Made by a program: the position numbers and the translations under genes
Part shown: one piece after another, positions 34,323 to 46,933 of the stretch
How the letters are laid out: every line of letters starts with the position of its first letter
Position numbering within the stretch: the stretch's first letter is position 1
Assembly: GCF_001655675.1 (NCBI RefSeq)
Contig: NZ_LYRP01000001.1
Location: forward strand, 372,001-436,000
DNA from: Mangrovibacter phragmitis
Lineage (GTDB): Bacteria > Pseudomonadota > Gammaproteobacteria > Enterobacterales > Enterobacteriaceae
Reading direction: 5' to 3'
Length of the DNA stretch: 64,000 nucleotides
Notes under the pieces: model-generated
What the model saw: only the letters and a program-made list of their open reading frames with translations
The model's database searches: none
Told to the model about the DNA's origin: nothing

Positions 34323-35234
34323 ATGGACCGGTTAACAAGCCTTGCGGTTTTTGTCGCAGCCGTTGATGAAGGTAGCTTTGCAGCTGCTGCCAGACGTTTT
34401 GGGCTATCTCCAGCCATGGCAGGAAAGCATGTCAGCGCTATTGAAACCGAGGTGCATGCACGGCTTTTGCAACGCTCAACCCGCCAGTTAAGCCTTACCG
34501 ATGCCGGATTACTCTATTACGAACGCTGTAAACAGATTCTCGAAGCCTACGACGAAGCAGTCCGGGAAGCGGGTGATATCCAGACGAGTGCGCGGGGTAC
34601 CTTGCGGATTGCAGCACCTGCCACATTCGGGGAGATGCATGTGTCGGGTATTGTGGCCCGATATTTGACAGATAATCCTTATGTGAATGCAGAAGTGTTG
34701 CTGGGAGACCACTACACAGACCTGCTGGATATCCGTGTAGATGTGGCGATACGTATCGGTAGACTAACCCGTTCACAGTTAGTCACGCGCAGGCTGGCAC
34801 CATGCCGTATGGTGCTCTGTGCATCCCCAAACTGGCTTGCGCAAAATGGTACGCCATGTAAACCTGAAGACTTGCATGATGCCCCCCGGCTTGCCTTTAG
34901 TGAGGCCGTCTCTGAAGGCAACTGGACACTTATTGATGCGCAACAGCAAGCCTTCACACTCAAAGGCCCTTGCCGATTACTGGCGAATAACACGCAGTTT
35001 CTCGTTGCATCGGCACTCGCCGGCATGGGGATTGTTTACGCACCCACATTTGTGCTGGGTGAGCATATCCGCCGCAAGACGCTAATTCCGTTACTGCCTG
35101 GCTATACCCCCAGCGAACTGGTTATTCAGGCGGTATACCCCAGCGCATTACATATTCCGGCTAAAGTACGGCACTTTGTCGATTACCTGGCACAGGCTTT
35201 TGGTGATAATCCTCCGTGGGATAAACCTGAATGA
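34323..35234 (+). CDS. LysR-family transcriptional regulator
   Basis: This 303-aa protein has an N-terminal winged helix (LAVFVAAVDEGSFAAAARRFGLSPAMAGKHVSAIE) and a periplasmic-binding-like effector domain. It is of the CrgA/DmlR type by its first helices (MDRLTSLAVFVAAVD). It is divergent from the alpha/beta hydrolase and probably regulates it and itself. The effector is unknown. Confidence 0.9.
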   Translation: MDRLTSLAVFVAAVDEGSFAAAARRFGLSPAMAGKHVSAIETEVHARLLQRSTRQLSLTDAGLLYYERCKQILEAYDEAVREAGDIQTSARGTLRIAAPATFGEMHVSGIVARYLTDNPYVNAEVLLGDHYTDLLDIRVDVAIRIGRLTRSQLVTRRLAPCRMVLCASPNWLAQNGTPCKPEDLHDAPRLAFSEAVSEGNWTLIDAQQQAFTLKGPCRLLANNTQFLVASALAGMGIVYAPTFVLGEHIRRKTLIPLLPGYTPSELVIQAVYPSALHIPAKVRHFVDYLAQAFGDNPPWDKPE

Positions 35235-35697
35235 AGTCTGCACACCGGTATCCCGAGTTTATGGCTCCTGGTCCTTCTGGCCTTCGGGGTAAAAAAGGAT
35301 GTGTCAGGGATTAAATATGACAGAGCTTTCGAAGAAAACCGGGAAGGGGTTATTGCGCAACACCCATGCGAACCAGCCTTTAAAGGAAAGATAATTGCTG
35401 CTCTTTATAACGGGATTAAAGAAAAGCGCGGACAACCTTTGGCAACGTCAAAACAGATGTGATTACCGATACACAACCAGAGTTCGTGCGCGGGAACTTC
35501 TGCAAGAACATACCCCCGCCCCTGAGGAAAGAATACATACCCGGTAAAATGACGAAGCACATATTACCATTAGCTGTTTCACCTGATCTGGCAGTAATTC
35601 TCGCAGTATTGCCTGAACTACCATCACGCCACACCATAATGTGGCGTGATTTTACTGAGCGCAACACTGGTTAGCAGCCAAATAAACTAACAACTGC
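35235..35697. other. Spacer with possible coding remnant and terminator
   Basis: 463 bp. One plus-strand frame (about 35238-35460) is open for about 70 codons (containing GIKYDRAFEENREGV) but has no plausible ATG start and no relative that I recognise, so it may be a decayed gene. A good terminator lies at 35623-35653. Confidence 0.4.
35623..35653 (+). terminator. Intrinsic terminator downstream of the LysR gene
   Basis: An 11-bp perfect stem ATCACGCCACA (35623-35633) with 35640-35650 around a 6-nt loop, followed by TTT. It may act on both strands and separates the LysR gene from dbpA. Confidence 0.75.
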
Positions 35698-37071
35698 TTA
35701 TTTCAACAAGCGTACTTTAACGGATTTCCCTTTGATTTTACCTTGTTGCAATTGCTTCCAGGCGTGACGCGCAACGGACTGTTTCACCGCAACATAAGCA
35801 TGCATTGGGTGGATGGCGATTTTACCAATATCGGCTCCGTCCAGCCCAATATCTCCGGTTAATGCCCCCAGAATATCACCAGGGCGCATTTTTGCTTTTT
35901 TACCACCATCAATCGCCAGGGTTGCCATTTCAGCTTCAAGCGGCAATACCTTGCCAGTGGCAGGTTGTGGGCACCAGTTAAGCGTTATGTGAAGCATTTC
36001 TTCCAGCACATTTGCCCGGGTGGCTTCTTCTGGCGCACACAGGCTCACTGCCAGGCCACTTTCCCCGGCTCGCGCAGTACGTCCAATGCGATGTACATGG
36101 ACTTCCGGGTCCCAGGCCAGTTCAAAATTCACCACCATTGCCAGTGCTTTTATATCAAGCCCGCGCGCAGCTACATCGGTTGCCACCAGCACACGGCTGC
36201 TGCCATTAGCAAAACGTACCAATGTCTGGTCCCGGTCGCGCTGCTCCATATCGCCATGCAACGCCAGCACACTCTGGTTACTGGCGGTCAGGGCATCGCA
36301 CACTGCCTGGCAGTCCTTTTTGGTATTACAAAACACCACACAGGATGCTGGTTTCTCACGGCTCAACAGAGCCTGCAGTACAGCAATTTTTTGATTGCGG
36401 GGTACTTCATAAAACTCCTGTTGTATCGCCGGGAGCGCTTCTGCTGTATCTATTTCTATCGCCAGAGGTTCATGCTGGTAGCGTTGGCTGATTGCCGCAA
36501 TGGCCACAGGCCAGGTGGCAGAAAACAGCAGCGTCTGGCGCTGAGCGGGGGCAAATGCGACCACCTCATCGATAGCTTCAGCAAACCCCATATCCAGCAT
36601 GCGATCTGCTTCATCCAGCACCAGAGTACGTAATGCAGACAGGCTCACGGTCTGCTTGTTCAGGTGGTCCAGTAATCGTCCGGGCGTTGCCACGATAATA
36701 TGCGGTGCATGGGTCAGTGAATCACGCTGCGCATTAAATGGCACTCCGCCACAGAGTGTCAGCACCTTAATATTTGGCGTGGCACGCGCCAGACGGCGCA
36801 GTTCACCTGCAACCTGATCGGCTAATTCGCGTGTCGGGCAAAGCACCAGAGACTGGGTAGTAAATTGTGTCGCATCAATATGCTGCAACAAACCAAGACC
36901 AAAGGCTGCTGTTTTACCGCTTCCGGTTTTTGCCTGAGCCCGGACGTCTCTTCCACTAAGAATGGCTGGCAATGCCGCGGCCTGAACCGGCGTCATCGCC
37001 AGGTAGCCGAGCGTTTCAAGTGTCGCGAGTTGTTGGGAAGACAGAGCGTTAAGTTCAGCAAATGAGGTCAC
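35698..37071 (-). CDS. dbpA: ATP-dependent RNA helicase DbpA
   Basis: Starting at GTG 37071 the product is 457 aa, exactly the length of E. coli DbpA; the ATG at 37122 would add an unrelated extension. DEAD-box motifs are complete: AQAKTGSGKT (I), PTRELADQ (Ia), VLDEADRM (II), FSAT (III), and HRIGRTARAG (VI). The C-terminal RNA-binding domain ends GKIKGKSVKVRLLK. DbpA binds hairpin 92 of 23S rRNA and helps assemble the 50S subunit. Confidence 0.97.
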   Translation of the reverse strand: MTSFAELNALSSQQLATLETLGYLAMTPVQAAALPAILSGRDVRAQAKTGSGKTAAFGLGLLQHIDATQFTTQSLVLCPTRELADQVAGELRRLARATPNIKVLTLCGGVPFNAQRDSLTHAPHIIVATPGRLLDHLNKQTVSLSALRTLVLDEADRMLDMGFAEAIDEVVAFAPAQRQTLLFSATWPVAIAAISQRYQHEPLAIEIDTAEALPAIQQEFYEVPRNQKIAVLQALLSREKPASCVVFCNTKKDCQAVCDALTASNQSVLALHGDMEQRDRDQTLVRFANGSSRVLVATDVAARGLDIKALAMVVNFELAWDPEVHVHRIGRTARAGESGLAVSLCAPEEATRANVLEEMLHITLNWCPQPATGKVLPLEAEMATLAIDGGKKAKMRPGDILGALTGDIGLDGADIGKIAIHPMHAYVAVKQSVARHAWKQLQQGKIKGKSVKVRLLK

Positions 37072-37240
37072 AGTAATAATTCCGGATAAAAGCCAGTGGG
37101 CGGCAATAATACCACCCCTCACCTGAATTGCATGGCGAATTATTGACTCAGGAGATGAATGCTTATGGGCTGCGCAACGCGTGGCTCCGAACGTGCCTCA
37201 ATAAAAGAGTGCTGTGTCTGTCATATTGTGAAATTTATGA

Positions 37241-38302
<1,062 letters not shown>

Positions 38303-38323
38303 TTTATCCGTTGTCTTAAGCAA

Positions 38324-38353
38324 AAGCCAGTACATTTTTTGCTGGCTTATTTT
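38324..38353. terminator. Bidirectional terminator between AKR and LysR genes
   Basis: A 7-bp stem (38324-38330 with 38342-38348) with a T-rich loop and TTTT after it on the plus strand. It serves the convergent aldo/keto reductase and LysR genes. Confidence 0.6.
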
Positions 38354-38360
38354 GCACAAA

Positions 38361-39290
<930 letters not shown>

Positions 39291-39542
39291 TCACTGTTTT
39301 CCAAATTTTGCCAGAGAGACAGGGTAACGTCATTTTTAACCTGAACATACGAATTCGTGCGCCAGCCAGGCTCCTGACACTCATTCTTTTGGTGAATGGA
39401 TGCTGTAACGAAATGCATCAAAGGTAAATTTTCCGGAAATTTCCTTTTTTACACTGATAACTGTCTGTTCTCTTTTATAATCAATTAAGATTTTCATATG
39501 GTTGAATACAGTTGATGGCAATAATCAGGAGGAGATCGGTTG

Positions 39543-41315
39543 ATGATGAAGTCCGTTCTGCGTCGCCCAAGAACGCTTTTTCTTGCCATCCAGGTTGCCC
39601 TCAGTGGCGCAATACTTGGTTTAAGCCCCGCCCCCGCCCTGGCAGAAGAAGGGCTGAATAATTATCCACAAACCCCTGACCAAACGTTGGGGCCACTTTT
39701 TGCCGAAGTGCAGCGTTCAAAATTGTTTGCGGATCAAAAAACATTTACTGATGCGGTGGCCAAAAGCGATCCGCTGATGATCCTTGCGGATTACCGCATG
39801 CAACAACATCAGTCCGGGTTTGATTTACGCCACTTTGTTGCGCTCAACTTCGTGATGCCCCATGAGAGTGAGAAATACGTGCCCCCCAGTGGACAGTCGC
39901 TACGTGAGCATATTGACAGCCTTTGGCCTGTACTGACGCGCAGCACCGATAATGTTGATGAACGGGACTCATTATTGCCGCTTCCCAAACCTTATGTTGT
40001 GCCTGGCGGCAGGTTCCGTGAAGTTTATTACTGGGACAGTTATTTCACTATGCTGGGGCTTGCCGAAAGTGGGCACTGGGATAAAGTGCGCGATATGGTG
40101 GAGAATTTTGCTTCGGAGATAGACAAGTGGGGGCATATTCCTAATGGCAACAGAACGTATTATCTGAGCCGTTCGCAGCCTCCGTTTTTCCCGCTAATGG
40201 TGTCATTACTGGCAAGCCATGAAGGCGATGACGCATTGGTTAAATGGCTGCCCGAAATGAAAAGAGAGTACGCATACTGGATGGCGGGAAGCGACCAACT
40301 GGCACCGGGTGAAGCACACCGCCGGGTGGTTAAACTGGCAGATGGCGCGGTTCTTAACCGCTACTGGGATGATGAAGATACGCCTCGCCCGGAGTCCTGG
40401 CTGGATGATGTAACAACAGCGAAGCACTACCCTTCACGACCAGCCACAGATATTTACCGGGATTTACGGGCTGGGGCTGAATCTGGCTGGGATTTTAGTT
40501 CTCGCTGGATGGATGACCCGGAGCAGTTAGGTTCAATTCGTACCACCAGCATTGTGCCTGTCGACCTGAACGCAATGATGTTTCTGATGGAAAAAACGCT
40601 GTCCCGTGCCAGCAAAGCAGCTGGCGACAACGCCGGGGCCAGTCGCTACGACAGCCTTGCAGATAAACGCCAGCAATCTATTGAGTCCCATATGTGGAAT
40701 AGCAAAGAGGGCTGGTATGCCGACTATGACCTCAAAACCCACAAAGTGCGCAGCCAGTTAACAGCCGCTGCTCTTTTCCCGTTATATGTCAAAGCGGCAG
40801 CGACTGACCGCGCCCAGAAAATGGCGAAAATAACGGAAGAAAAACTGCTCAAGTCTGGCGGTATCGCCACAACACTGGTGCGTAGCGGGCAACAATGGGA
40901 CTTGCCGAACGGGTGGGCACCTTTACAGTGGGTAGCGGTCGAAGGCCTGAAGAATTACAACCAGTCAGGGCTGGCGACGGAGATAACCTGGCGTTTTCTG
41001 ACAAATGTCCAGCACACCTACAACCGTGAGCACAAATTACTGGAGAAATATGATGTCACCACAACCGGTGTCGGGGGAGGTGGTGGCGAATACCCACTCC
41101 AGGATGGCTTCGGATGGACCAATGGTGTAACGCTTAAAATGCTGGACTTGCTATGTGGTAAGAAATCGCCGTGTAATGATGTCCCAGAGACTCGCCCGGC
41201 CACAATTACAAACACAAACATGAGTACTGGACCTGCCAGCATACCTGTCGCCACGCCAGCCACTTCAGCCTCCCCGCTACCGGAGGCAGCCAATCCGGTG
41301 GCGGCAGGGAAATAA
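39543..41315 (+). CDS. treA: Periplasmic alpha,alpha-trehalase
   Basis: From the ATG at 39543 (AGGAGGAGAT upstream) the product is 590 aa. A signal peptide is followed by ALAEEG. Glycosyl-hydrolase family 37 signatures are visible: [15 protein letters not shown] (about residues 156-170) and [14 protein letters not shown] (about 465-478), with the catalytic acid in WDFSSRW. It splits trehalose to two glucoses in the periplasm under osmotic stress. The C-terminus has a Pro/Ala/Thr-rich tail ([21 protein letters not shown]). It is a single-gene unit with its own terminator. Confidence 0.96.
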   Translation: MMKSVLRRPRTLFLAIQVALSGAILGLSPAPALAEEGLNNYPQTPDQTLGPLFAEVQRSKLFADQKTFTDAVAKSDPLMILADYRMQQHQSGFDLRHFVALNFVMPHESEKYVPPSGQSLREHIDSLWPVLTRSTDNVDERDSLLPLPKPYVVPGGRFREVYYWDSYFTMLGLAESGHWDKVRDMVENFASEIDKWGHIPNGNRTYYLSRSQPPFFPLMVSLLASHEGDDALVKWLPEMKREYAYWMAGSDQLAPGEAHRRVVKLADGAVLNRYWDDEDTPRPESWLDDVTTAKHYPSRPATDIYRDLRAGAESGWDFSSRWMDDPEQLGSIRTTSIVPVDLNAMMFLMEKTLSRASKAAGDNAGASRYDSLADKRQQSIESHMWNSKEGWYADYDLKTHKVRSQLTAAALFPLYVKAAATDRAQKMAKITEEKLLKSGGIATTLVRSGQQWDLPNGWAPLQWVAVEGLKNYNQSGLATEITWRFLTNVQHTYNREHKLLEKYDVTTTGVGGGGGEYPLQDGFGWTNGVTLKMLDLLCGKKSPCNDVPETRPATITNTNMSTGPASIPVATPATSASPLPEAANPVAAGK

Positions 41316-41330
41316 TCCATCCACCACCCG

Positions 41331-41360
41331 CACCCCGCAGATACTGTGCGGGGTGTTATA
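41331..41360 (+). terminator. Terminator of treA
   Basis: Stem CACCCCGCA/TGCGGGGTG (41331-41339 with 41347-41355) followed by TTAT. The T-tract is short, but the GC-rich stem right after treA supports termination. Confidence 0.7.
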
Positions 41361-41498
41361 AATACCTGAAGTCTCACCCGTACCTTTCGTTTGTACTTAT
41401 CACACACCATTTCTGCCTGACAGGCTCGCCTGCAAGGGCTGGCAACTTTACACTTTTACATTAATACTTATTAATACACAGCTATGCGTAAGTTTGCC

Positions 41499-41525
41499 TT
41501 AAGTTTCTGGCAACTACGCCGATAA
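41499..41525 (+). promoter_or_regulatory. Sigma-28 (FliA) promoter of ycgR
   Basis: TTAAGTTT (41499-41506), an 11-bp spacer, and GCCGATAA (41518-41525) match the flagellar class 3 consensus TAAAGTTT-N11-GCCGATAA at all but one position. The start of ycgR is 41 bp downstream, so ycgR is under flagellar control as in E. coli. Confidence 0.88.
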
Positions 41526-41565
41526 CGAAAAAACATCTGTCAGGTGTAACTACAAGGAAATACCG

Positions 41566-42297
41566 GTGGGTAATTACAGTGAACAATTTTTAAAGCAAGG
41601 GCAGCTCGCTGTTCTTGGTGTGCTTAAGGATTTAGTAAAGTCCCAGTCGCCTGTGTGCGTGTCATGGTCTAAAGGGCAATTTATCAGCCGGATGTTATCG
41701 GTTGATACTGGAGGGTTGGTTATAGACTATGGCAGCCAGGACAAGGAAAACCAGGAAGTATTAAAAGCCACGTCTGTAACCGTGACGGCTGAAACTCAGG
41801 GTGCCAAAGTCGAATTCACACTTAATGGTATGACTTCTGATATTTATCAGGACTTACCGGCTTTTACCAGCTCTTTACCCGACAGCCTGTGGTATGTTCA
41901 GCGCCGCGAATTTTTTCGTATTACCCCGCCTGCTCACCCGCCTTATTTCTGCCACATTCTGCTTCCCGGTGAAGAGAAATTTTCAGGGATGATTCAGGAT
42001 ATTTCACTTGGCGGCATGGGAATTTTATTACGCCAGGCATTACCTGCCAGTATTACTGAGGGCATGATGATTCCGCAGGTTGAAATTGATATGCAGGAGT
42101 GGGGTATTTTTAAGTTCGATACCCAACTACTGGCTTTGTCAGAGCGCAAAATTATTGACAATAAAAATGAAACGGTCACTATGCCGCGCCTGAGCTTTCG
42201 TTTTTTGAACCTGGGGCCAGCTCAGGAGCGGGATTTACAGAAAGTTATCTATGAACTCGAGCGGGCAGCCCGGCAGAAGGCTGACCGCGTGAAATAG
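41566..42297 (+). CDS. ycgR: Flagellar brake protein YcgR
   Basis: This 243-aa product starts at GTG 41566 behind AAGGAAATACC. An N-terminal YcgR domain is followed by a PilZ domain with the c-di-GMP-binding RREFFR and DISLGGMG motifs. When c-di-GMP is bound, YcgR slows the flagellar motor by contacting MotA/FliG. Transcription is from the sigma-28 promoter just upstream. Confidence 0.95.
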   Translation: MGNYSEQFLKQGQLAVLGVLKDLVKSQSPVCVSWSKGQFISRMLSVDTGGLVIDYGSQDKENQEVLKATSVTVTAETQGAKVEFTLNGMTSDIYQDLPAFTSSLPDSLWYVQRREFFRITPPAHPPYFCHILLPGEEKFSGMIQDISLGGMGILLRQALPASITEGMMIPQVEIDMQEWGIFKFDTQLLALSERKIIDNKNETVTMPRLSFRFLNLGPAQERDLQKVIYELERAARQKADRVK

Positions 42298-42298
42298 G

Positions 42299-42916
42299 TT
42301 ACATCGCATCCAGCGCTTTGTTGATTTTCCACAAATAACGCGGCGCCTGTGCAGCAGGGTGTTTTTTTACCACATGCTGGAAAAATGCGTCGCGATCCAA
42401 CTTGTTGATTTTCTCAATCGCTGTGGCTCTGTCTGAAGAAAACGAACGTAATAGTGCTCCCGCTCCATTTGCATAGGAGACAGCCAGTGCGTCCTGCATC
42501 ACTTCCGGGTTCTGGATACCTGCCAGCGGCCCTTTCTCGAGAATGCTGAGGTAAGCGGCGCCAACCGAGATATTCCGTTCCGGGTTTTTCAGTTCACTGT
42601 CCGTGGGTTGCCCTGCCCACCCCATCCGTCGCCAGACATCTTTTCCAGCTGTAGAAGCTTTGATCTGCATCAGACCGACTGCATTAGAAGCACTGACAAC
42701 ATTCGGGTTACCTCCCGACTCAACAGCAATAATTGCCGTAATTAACTCCGGGCTGACACCCCATGCGCTTCCTGCCTGCTGGCTTATGGGCATCCACTGC
42801 TTTGCCCGTGCCACAGGCAACGTCGGGTCCCAGGGTTGTTGCTTGTATTCATGGCCTGAACAGCCTGCCAATAAGACTATTAAAAACAGTAACCACCTGG
42901 ACTTCACATACCGCAT
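42299..42916 (-). CDS. emtA: Membrane-bound endo-type lytic transglycosylase EmtA (MltE)
   Basis: From the ATG at 42916 the product is 205 aa with a lipoprotein signal (LLAGC). The SLT domain has [14 protein letters not shown] (catalytic Glu) and [11 protein letters not shown], with [14 protein letters not shown]. It cuts within glycan strands of peptidoglycan at the outer membrane. The E. coli protein is 203 aa. A longer reading from 42988 is an artefact of the open frame. Confidence 0.95.
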   Translation of the reverse strand: MRYVKSRWLLFLIVLLAGCSGHEYKQQPWDPTLPVARAKQWMPISQQAGSAWGVSPELITAIIAVESGGNPNVVSASNAVGLMQIKASTAGKDVWRRMGWAGQPTDSELKNPERNISVGAAYLSILEKGPLAGIQNPEVMQDALAVSYANGAGALLRSFSSDRATAIEKINKLDRDAFFQHVVKKHPAAQAPRYLWKINKALDAM

Positions 42917-43040
42917 CCGTCTTCCCTTCATCCTGTTTATAATTACACCAACCACGCTGGCGACGAACACCTGTTGATGACAACGCAAGGTGTACGCGGC
43001 ATCATACTCAAATACATCGCCAAGTCAGCAAGGAATTCGC

Positions 43041-43958
43041 ATGCCAGTTATTCATCTGATTGCCCCTTCAGGTTATTGTGTTAAGCAAGAGGCCGCACTT
43101 CGTGGCGTTGAAAGGCTGGTCAGCGCCGGACATGAGGTAGAAAACCAGGCAGTCATTTCGCGTCGTTTCCAGCGCTTTGCGGGTGATGACAACGCCAGGC
43201 TTTCCGACCTTTCCGAAATCGCCCAACTGGGTAACAGCACGGATATCGTTTTAGCGGTTCGGGGGGGATATGGCATGACCCGGCTGCTTGAGTCTATCGA
43301 CTATGGCGCAATTGCACACCGCCTTGAACAGGCACCCCTGGCGATTTGCGGGCACAGCGACTTTACTGTGTTCCAGTTAGCTTTGCTGGCCCGGCATCCA
43401 CAAGCCATCACATTCAGTGGGCCAATGCTCGCAGGTAATTTTGGCTCTGAAGATCTCAACACTTTCACCTGGAACCACTTCTGGCAGGCGCTTCAGGAGC
43501 CTGAATTCACATTACAATGGGTAAGTGACAGTACGCCATTTGAAGCCAGTGGCACCTTGTGGGGGGGCAATCTGTCCATGATTGCTTCCCTAGTTGGCTC
43601 GCCATGGTTACCCAATATTGAAGGCGGCATTCTGGTTCTGGAAGACGTGAATGAACACCCTTTCCGGGTGGAACGCATGCTAATGCAACTACTGCGCGCC
43701 GGTATTCTCAACAAGCAGCGGGCCATTATTCTCGGGAGTTTTAATGGTACTACCCTCAATACTTATGATGACGGCTACAATTTCGATGTCATGTGTGATT
43801 TTCTGCGCAGCAAGTTGACTGTGCCGCTGGTCACCGGGCTTAATTTTGGTCATGAAGCCCGCACAGTCACTCTGCCTTTGGGCGCTGCTGCCCGGTTATC
43901 TCATCAGGGTGACATGGCAATGTTGACACTTTCTGGCCATCCCGTTTTACGCCGGTAA
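43041..43958 (+). CDS. ldcA: L,D-carboxypeptidase LdcA (murein tetrapeptidase)
   Basis: From the ATG at 43041 the product is 305 aa (E. coli 304). It has the S66-family signatures: AVRGGYGMTRLL, the nucleophile Ser in ICGHSDFT, the Glu in LEDVNEHPFRVERML, and the His in FGHEARTVTLPLG. It removes the terminal D-Ala from cytoplasmic tetrapeptide for murein recycling. It is divergent from emtA, another murein enzyme. Confidence 0.95.
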   Translation: MPVIHLIAPSGYCVKQEAALRGVERLVSAGHEVENQAVISRRFQRFAGDDNARLSDLSEIAQLGNSTDIVLAVRGGYGMTRLLESIDYGAIAHRLEQAPLAICGHSDFTVFQLALLARHPQAITFSGPMLAGNFGSEDLNTFTWNHFWQALQEPEFTLQWVSDSTPFEASGTLWGGNLSMIASLVGSPWLPNIEGGILVLEDVNEHPFRVERMLMQLLRAGILNKQRAIILGSFNGTTLNTYDDGYNFDVMCDFLRSKLTVPLVTGLNFGHEARTVTLPLGAAARLSHQGDMAMLTLSGHPVLRR

Positions 43959-43962
43959 AAAT

Positions 43963-44008
43963 AAACGCTATTTCACAGTTTTCATTAGTGAAAACTGTGA
44001 TAGCGTTT
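43963..44008. repeat. Long hairpin between ldcA and cvrA
   Basis: AAACGCTA pairs with TAGCGTTT, then TCACAGTTTTCA with TGAAAACTGTGA, with a 2-nt bulge and a 4-nt loop. No T-tract follows. It may be a terminator of ldcA with weak tail, or an RNA element 32 bp upstream of the cvrA start. Confidence 0.65.
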
Positions 44009-44039
44009 AAGAAACAAATGCTTTACTGCAAGGAGACAG

Positions 44040-45782
44040 GTGGTCTTGGACGCTGATGTTATTTTTAAGCTTTTTATCCTGGGGTCGTTACTGGTTACCT
44101 GTAGCATTTTACTGAGCTCATTCTCATCACGTCTTGGCATTCCTATTCTGATTATATTCCTGGCTATCGGGATGCTCGCCGGAGTGGATGGTATTGGTGG
44201 GATCCCGTTCGATAACTATCCTCTTGCATATCTCATCAGTAACCTTGCTCTGGCCATGATTCTGCTGGATGGCGGAATGCGCACCCAGGCAAGCTCATTC
44301 CGGGTTGCGCTCTGGCCTTCTCTTTCCCTCGCAACTGTTGGGGTACTGATAACCTCAGGCTTGACAGGTATTGCCGCAGCCTGGCTGTTTAACCTCGATT
44401 TAATGCAAGGGTTGTTGATAGGAGCGATTGTCGGCTCGACTGATGCAGCCGCAGTGTTTTCTATGCTCGGAGGTAAAGGGCTAAACGAACGTGTCAGTTC
44501 CACGTTGGAAATCGAATCCGGCAGCAATGACCCAATGGCTGTGTTTTTAACCATAACGCTGATAGAAATGATCCAGCGCCACCAGACCGGGCTTGACCTG
44601 ATGTTTCTGGTACACATTATCCAGCAATTTGGTTTGGGCATTATCCTTGGGTTGGGCGGTGGCTGGGTATTACTGCAGACCATTAATCGTATCACCCTGC
44701 CGCACGGGTTGTATCCATTACTGGCTCTCAGTGGCGGGATAATGATTTTCGCCATCACCACAGAACTCAATGGCAGTGGGATCCTCGCCGTTTATTTATG
44801 CGGTTTCCTTCTGGGTAACCGGCCAATTCGTAGCCGCTTTGGTATTCTGCAAAATTTCGATGGCCTTGCCTGGCTGGCACAGATTGGCATGTTCCTTGTG
44901 CTGGGGTTGCTCGTCACGCCATCTAATTTGTGGGCTATTGCCCTGCCCGCCTTGTTATTGTCTCTGTGGATGATTTTTTTCGCCCGCCCACTGTCCGTAC
45001 TGATTGGTTTGTTACCCTTCCGGGGTTTTAATTTACGTGAACGGGTTTTCATCAGTTGGGTAGGCTTACGCGGTGCTGTTCCGATTATTCTGGCCGTCTT
45101 CCCCATGATGGCAGGTCTGGACAATGCGTCACTGTTCTTCAATGTGGCCTTTTTTGTGGTACTGGTGTCACTCTTTTTGCAGGGCAGTACACTGGGGTTT
45201 GCAGCAAAGAAGGCCAAAGTTATCGTGCCACTGACTGGCTGGCCTATTTCACGCATCGGGCTGGATATTCACCCACGTAATCCCTGGGAACAGTTTGTCT
45301 ACCAACTCAGCGCCGAAAAATGGTGCATCGGAGCAGCACTGCGTGACTTGCAAATGCCGCCAGAGACCCGAATAGCCGCGCTGTTTCGCAACAATACCCT
45401 TCTGCACCCTTCCGGCAGCACCCGGCTTGAAGAAGGTGACATCTTATGTGTGATTGGTCGCGAACGCGATTTACCTGCCCTTGGGAAATTATTCAGCCGC
45501 ACACCTCCTGAGTCGGTCTCACTGGATCAGCGCTTCTTTGGTGACTTTGTCCTGGATGCCAGCGCTCGTCTGGGCGATGTTGCGGTCATCTATGATTTGG
45601 AACTGTCTGGCGAGACAGACCACGAGCAAAGTGTGGGCGAGATGTTTGTTCACATACTGGGCGCGGAACCTGTGGTGGGTGACCAGATTGAATACGCAGG
45701 TATGATTTGGACCATCGCTGAGAAAGAGAACAACCGTATAAGCAAACTCGGGTTACGCTTCGCTGACGAGGAGCAGCAATAG
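44040..45782 (+). CDS. cvrA: K+/H+ antiporter CvrA (NhaP2)
   Basis: The 580-aa product starts at GTG 44040 with AAGGAGACAG upstream. About twelve membrane helices form a CPA1-type exchanger ([12 protein letters not shown] and [14 protein letters not shown] in the ion-binding region, [13 protein letters not shown] later). A cytosolic TrkA-C-like domain (about residues 410-490) follows. It exports K+ in exchange for protons and helps growth in low osmolarity. The E. coli protein is 578 aa. Confidence 0.95.
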   Translation: MVLDADVIFKLFILGSLLVTCSILLSSFSSRLGIPILIIFLAIGMLAGVDGIGGIPFDNYPLAYLISNLALAMILLDGGMRTQASSFRVALWPSLSLATVGVLITSGLTGIAAAWLFNLDLMQGLLIGAIVGSTDAAAVFSMLGGKGLNERVSSTLEIESGSNDPMAVFLTITLIEMIQRHQTGLDLMFLVHIIQQFGLGIILGLGGGWVLLQTINRITLPHGLYPLLALSGGIMIFAITTELNGSGILAVYLCGFLLGNRPIRSRFGILQNFDGLAWLAQIGMFLVLGLLVTPSNLWAIALPALLLSLWMIFFARPLSVLIGLLPFRGFNLRERVFISWVGLRGAVPIILAVFPMMAGLDNASLFFNVAFFVVLVSLFLQGSTLGFAAKKAKVIVPLTGWPISRIGLDIHPRNPWEQFVYQLSAEKWCIGAALRDLQMPPETRIAALFRNNTLLHPSGSTRLEEGDILCVIGRERDLPALGKLFSRTPPESVSLDQRFFGDFVLDASARLGDVAVIYDLELSGETDHEQSVGEMFVHILGAEPVVGDQIEYAGMIWTIAEKENNRISKLGLRFADEEQQ

Positions 45783-45859
45783 GATTCTCTGTCAGCCTGT
45801 CGCTCCCCCGGCATGAAGACGCCATATCCCGGAGGAGCGACAAGAATCTAACCAGTAAG

Positions 45860-46933
45860 TTACACTGTCACAACCGGGACGCGTGGTGCAAGTGCACACA
45901 ACAACTCATATCCAATTGTTCCTGCTGCCTGTGCGACATCATCTACCGGTACATTTTGCCCCCACAGTTCTACAGGCGAGCCAATATTCGCATGTGGACA
46001 AGGGGTTAAATCAACGGCCAGCATATCCATGCTCACGGCCCCGGTGAGCGTTGTCAAAACCCCATCAACCCAGACGGGCGTGGCATCAGGTGCCGTTCTT
46101 GGGTAACCATCAGCATAACCTGCAGCAACAATACCGATACGCTGCGTTTTTGTTGCATGATAACGGCAACCATAACCAACAGTATCACCGGCGTTCAAAT
46201 GCTGAATACCAATTATCTGACTTTGTAATGTCATTGCCGGCCGCAGGCCAAAGGGGGCGATATCTTGTGGCCTTGCTGATGGTGAAGCACCATACAGAAT
46301 AATTCCGGGTCTGACCCAGTCATAATGGGTTTCAGGGCACCATAACACAGCGGCAGAATTTGCCAGTGAGTGGGGAAGGTTCAGACCTTCTGCAGCCTGC
46401 CTGATTAACCGCATTGCGTCGTCTGTTCCACCTGGCTGGTCAGCCTTAGCGAAATGTGCCATCAGTGTCACTTCCCCTACCTGCGCCAGGGACCGCAATT
46501 GCTGCCAGACAGCATTCACTTCTTCCGGGCGAAATCCGAGGCGGTTCATCCCACTGTTCACTTTCAGATAAACATTAACGGGTTTACGGGCCGGGCTGGC
46601 GGCCAGCATAGCCAGTTGCCAGTTACTGTGAACACAGGTTGTTAACCCGTATTCATGGCACAAAGCCAGTTCACCTGCATCAAAAAAGCCTTCAAGTAGC
46701 AGGACAGGCCCGTGCCAGCCCGCCTGTCTTAGCCACAATGCATCTTCAATATTCAGCAAAGCAAACCCATCAGTACCCGAAGCCAGTGTCGACCAGATAC
46801 GCTTCAGCCCATGCCCATAGGCATCCGCTTTCACAACACTCCAGACTTTCGCATGGCCGGCCTGCTGGCGAACCTGGTGCAAATTATGGCTGATGGCCTG
46901 TAAATCAATGGTGGCATTAATTGGGCGGGTCAT
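45860..46933 (-). CDS. dadX: Catabolic alanine racemase DadX
   Basis: This 357-aa PLP enzyme has the lysine-bearing motif [14 protein letters not shown] (N-terminal barrel) and the catalytic tyrosine loop [16 protein letters not shown] of alanine racemases. It converts L-alanine to D-alanine for the DadA dehydrogenase. It overlaps the dadA stop by 4 nt, so the two are translated together. Confidence 0.96.
   Translation of the reverse strand: MTRPINATIDLQAISHNLHQVRQQAGHAKVWSVVKADAYGHGLKRIWSTLASGTDGFALLNIEDALWLRQAGWHGPVLLLEGFFDAGELALCHEYGLTTCVHSNWQLAMLAASPARKPVNVYLKVNSGMNRLGFRPEEVNAVWQQLRSLAQVGEVTLMAHFAKADQPGGTDDAMRLIRQAAEGLNLPHSLANSAAVLWCPETHYDWVRPGIILYGASPSARPQDIAPFGLRPAMTLQSQIIGIQHLNAGDTVGYGCRYHATKTQRIGIVAAGYADGYPRTAPDATPVWVDGVLTTLTGAVSMDMLAVDLTPCPHANIGSPVELWGQNVPVDDVAQAAGTIGYELLCALAPRVPVVTV

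Noticed and set aside
35238..35460. Possible gene after the LysR regulator
   Set aside because: The frame is open for about 70 codons but begins without ATG and has no known relative; noted only as a possible remnant.
43963..44008. Strong terminator of ldcA
   Set aside because: The hairpin is long but has no T-tract, so I record it as a repeat.
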